This document shows, piece by piece, positions 62,079 to 64,000 of a stretch of DNA of 64,000 nt. Under the pieces are notes generated by a model. The model did not search any database, was not told where the DNA came from, and saw only the letters and a list, made by a program, of their open reading frames with translations. The stretch covers positions 186,001 through 250,000 of the forward strand of contig JAYFQV010000001.1 in the NCBI GenBank assembly GCA_034926605.1, read 5' to 3'. Both the position numbers and the translations under genes were made by a program. Origin of the DNA: CALXXL01 sp034926605 (GTDB lineage Bacteria > Verrucomicrobiota > Lentisphaeria > Victivallales > Victivallaceae). Numbering within the stretch: the first letter of the stretch is position 1; every line of letters begins with the position of its first letter.

Positions 62079-64000
62079 GTGGAGCTTAGCGCGAATCTGC
62101 TCGACGCGATTGTGGTGGCGGTCTATCTGCTGGTCTCACTGGTTCTCGGCGTGATCGGCAGCCGCCTGCTGGGGCTGTCCAACAGCAAGGAAGACGACTA
62201 TTACCTCGCCGGCCGCAAAATGCCCGGGTGGCTGAACGGTCTCTCCAACGCCGCCACCGCGCTCAATTCCGATGTTGCTCCACTGTACTGCGGCGTGGCG
62301 CTGGCCGCCGGTCTTTCCGGCGCATGGTTCTACCTTTCGCGCTTCGGGTTCGGCATGCTGGTCATATCGCTGCTGTTCGCGGTCAAATGGCGCCAGATGC
62401 GGGTTCGCACCGGCCCGGAATTTTTCTCGCTGCGCTACGGGCGGGGTTCCAAGGTGGCGCGGGTCTACAATTCGATTTTCTCGGTGATGCTGGGCATGAT
62501 CCCGTGGATAGGCGCCGGCATGGTGGGCATGGACAAAGTGGCGGCACCGATATTCGGCTATGACAAGCTCATGGCAAACTCCCTGTGCGTAAAACTGTTC
62601 GGTCATCCCTTCGAAGTGCTCAACGGCGTCCAGATCGACAGCATCTGGATAACCGTGATCGTTGTTCTGCCGCTGCTGACCGTCTATGTGTGGAGTTCCG
62701 GACTCGGCGGCGTGCTGATAACCGACGGACTTCAGGGCGGCATCATCATTATCGGCAACCTGGTGCTGGTGATTGCGGTGCTGGCGGCCTTCGGCGGACC
62801 GTCGGGAATGGGCAAGGCGATCGAATCCGCTTATGACTCCAGGAACATTGCCGAGTTGAAATCGATGGTGACACCAATCGAATTCATCGAATATCCGGCC
62901 GATGGGGGCATAGTGCAACAGGCGCGCTACCCCGAAACAGTAAGCGGCTTTTATGGCAAAAAGCGCAATGCGGCCCCCGAAAAATTCGCGGCGGAATACA
63001 CCGGCCCCAACAGCGAGAAAACCGAGGTCAAACCGGCCATCAAACAGGACGGCCTTTTTATAACCGCCACCGCGTTCTACACCGCCGATGAAACCCGCCC
63101 GACGGTATTGAACGGCACCCCCGTCAAGAAGTTGGACAAGGCGCCGGAGGAAAATCCGGCAGCGGAGCAGAAACTTATTGCGGAAGTGGCCGACAACGCC
63201 AGCTTCGGTGAAAATCTCTCCAGCTCGCTGCCGGTGCCGGGCAACCGGATACTGGGACCGTTCGCGGTACTGTGCTGGGCGCTTATATGCATCGTGGGCG
63301 TGGGCGGCGGCGTGGCCTCCGACGGACAGCGTTACTTCTCATGCAAAAACAATTACGAAGCCGCAAAAGTCGGCCTGTGGGGCAACGTGGCGCTGTTCGG
63401 CATGCTGCTGTTGCTGATGCTGCCGGTGCTCGGCATGCTGGCTCGTTACCCGGAAGCCCATTTCATCACCTCCAGCGGTGACCGCGAAGGCGTTTACGGA
63501 CGTATGCTGCTGGAATTCCTGCCCAAGGGCGCGGTGGGAATAACAGTGGCCGCAATGCTGGCCAGCGTGATGAGCACGGTTTCCACTCACCTCAACTACG
63601 GCAGCCAGACGCTGCTGAACGACGTTTACCGGCCGATCTTCGGCGAACCCAAACCGGGACGCGAAGTCTGGATCGGACGAATGCTCATGCTGATAATCGT
63701 GGCGTTTTCGGTGGTTGTGTCGGTCATGTCGCAGTCGCTGCTTGGAATCACCATGGTGGTGGTGGGCCTCTGCGGATCGCAGGCCACTTTCGGATGGGGA
63801 CAATGGTGGTGGTACCGGGTCAACCTCCCGGGATGGTTCACCGCCATCGCCACCGGCCCGGTATTTTATCTGGTTTTCCAGAAACTGCTGCCGCTGATAC
63901 CTTGGTGGGCGCAGATGCAGCAGACCGACCCGGAAACCATGGAAATGGTCAGGGCCATCGCGGCCATGATAGCCAGCTCCGCCTGCTGGATTGCCGTAAC
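62079..64000 (+). CDS. Sodium:solute symporter family (SSS) transporter, 3' end cut by window edge
   Basis: The frame starts at GTG 62079, with AGGAGG nine bases upstream, and stays open to the window edge (about 640 codons). Early parts match the SSS family: DDYYLAGRKMPGWLNGLSNAATALNSD, FRTGPEFFSLRYG-like VRTGPEFFSLRYG, and the later ASVMSTVSTHLNYGSQTLLNDVYRP with the Na+-site serines and threonines. The substrate (sugar, sialic acid, amino acid or similar) is unknown. A hydrophilic insert of about 140 residues (roughly residues 245-385, to GNRILGPF) interrupts the membrane region. It follows a strong terminator, but no clear promoter was seen. Confidence 0.85.
   Translation, partial: MELSANLLDAIVVAVYLLVSLVLGVIGSRLLGLSNSKEDDYYLAGRKMPGWLNGLSNAATALNSDVAPLYCGVALAAGLSGAWFYLSRFGFGMLVISLLFAVKWRQMRVRTGPEFFSLRYGRGSKVARVYNSIFSVMLGMIPWIGAGMVGMDKVAAPIFGYDKLMANSLCVKLFGHPFEVLNGVQIDSIWITVIVVLPLLTVYVWSSGLGGVLITDGLQGGIIIIGNLVLVIAVLAAFGGPSGMGKAIESAYDSRNIAELKSMVTPIEFIEYPADGGIVQQARYPETVSGFYGKKRNAAPEKFAAEYTGPNSEKTEVKPAIKQDGLFITATAFYTADETRPTVLNGTPVKKLDKAPEENPAAEQKLIAEVADNASFGENLSSSLPVPGNRILGPFAVLCWALICIVGVGGGVASDGQRYFSCKNNYEAAKVGLWGNVALFGMLLLLMLPVLGMLARYPEAHFITSSGDREGVYGRMLLEFLPKGAVGITVAAMLASVMSTVSTHLNYGSQTLLNDVYRPIFGEPKPGREVWIGRMLMLIIVAFSVVVSVMSQSLLGITMVVVGLCGSQATFGWGQWWWYRVNLPGWFTAIATGPVFYLVFQKLLPLIPWWAQMQQTDPETMEMVRAIAAMIASSACWIAV

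Overview
The window (about 57% G+C by eye) looks like a chromosomal segment of an anaerobic Gram-negative bacterium of the PVC group, most plausibly Lentisphaerota (Victivallis-like). This placement is inferred from gene content: an LPS-type kinase, an RND pump, a periplasmic PpiD-like chaperone, tandem GH20 glycosidases, a biotin-dependent Na+-pumping decarboxylase, a folP-diadenylate cyclase pair, and a MurA with Asp in place of the usual Cys. No marker gene was compared with a database. Most of the sequence is ordinary housekeeping. No insertion sequence, prophage or CRISPR array was seen.

Layout. 1-7.4 kb: a minus-strand run with an RluA-type pseudouridine synthase (cut by the left edge), a short acetyltransferase, accA, a LysM/YkuD protein, a PPC-domain protein, a PfkB kinase, rnc, an LPS-kinase-like protein and leuB. 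7.7-13.3 kb: two tandem paralogous secreted GH20-like glycosidases on the plus strand, each followed by a terminator. 13.3-18.6 kb: gdhA (minus) is divergent from dnaN-recF-murA (plus). The 430-bp AT-rich gap between them, where the main gene orientation switches, is the best candidate for a replication origin. 18.6-24.5 kb: a hairpin-rich spacer, gap-pgk (minus), a GT-C-like membrane protein (plus) and a degenerate sensor kinase (minus).

24.7-32.1 kb: DAHP synthase, a peptide-type binding protein, a DUF2062 protein, a flavoprotein, an unusual XRE-cupin-acyl-CoA synthetase fusion and a repeat lipoprotein. 32.3-42.2 kb: gyrA, folP, a CdaA-CdaR fusion, a PpiD-like chaperone, a double-domain SpeD with SpeE, a VOC protein and an oligopeptide ABC ATPase. 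42.3-47.8 kb: asd, birA and oadG-oadA-oadB, which encode a biotin-dependent Na+ pump and its likely biotin ligase. OadB carries an extra exported, biotinyl-like N-terminal domain.

47.9-49.6 kb: an AT-rich island of unknown paralogous genes and a possible broken gene, ending at tRNA-Thr. 49.7-53.7 kb: a zinc ribbon protein, YggL, LemA-HtpX, an unknown lipoprotein and tRNA-Leu. 53.8-59.3 kb: BlaI-like and MarR-like regulators, then an RND efflux pair. 59.4-64 kb: a formyltransferase-like protein, a secreted unknown, an ABC-2 permease and an SSS symporter cut by the right edge.

Promoter-like sites recur in a consistent form: TTGaca/TTGaaa/TTGcaa, 16-17 nt, then mostly TATATT. Both tRNAs encode their CCA end. 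The observations most worth a second look are the non-biotinylatable periplasmic domain on OadB, the CdaA-CdaR fusion, the XRE-cupin-ligase fusion, the double-domain SpeD, the YkuD protein lacking its cysteine, MurA Asp116, and the AT-rich island. No single multi-gene system here is clearly new.
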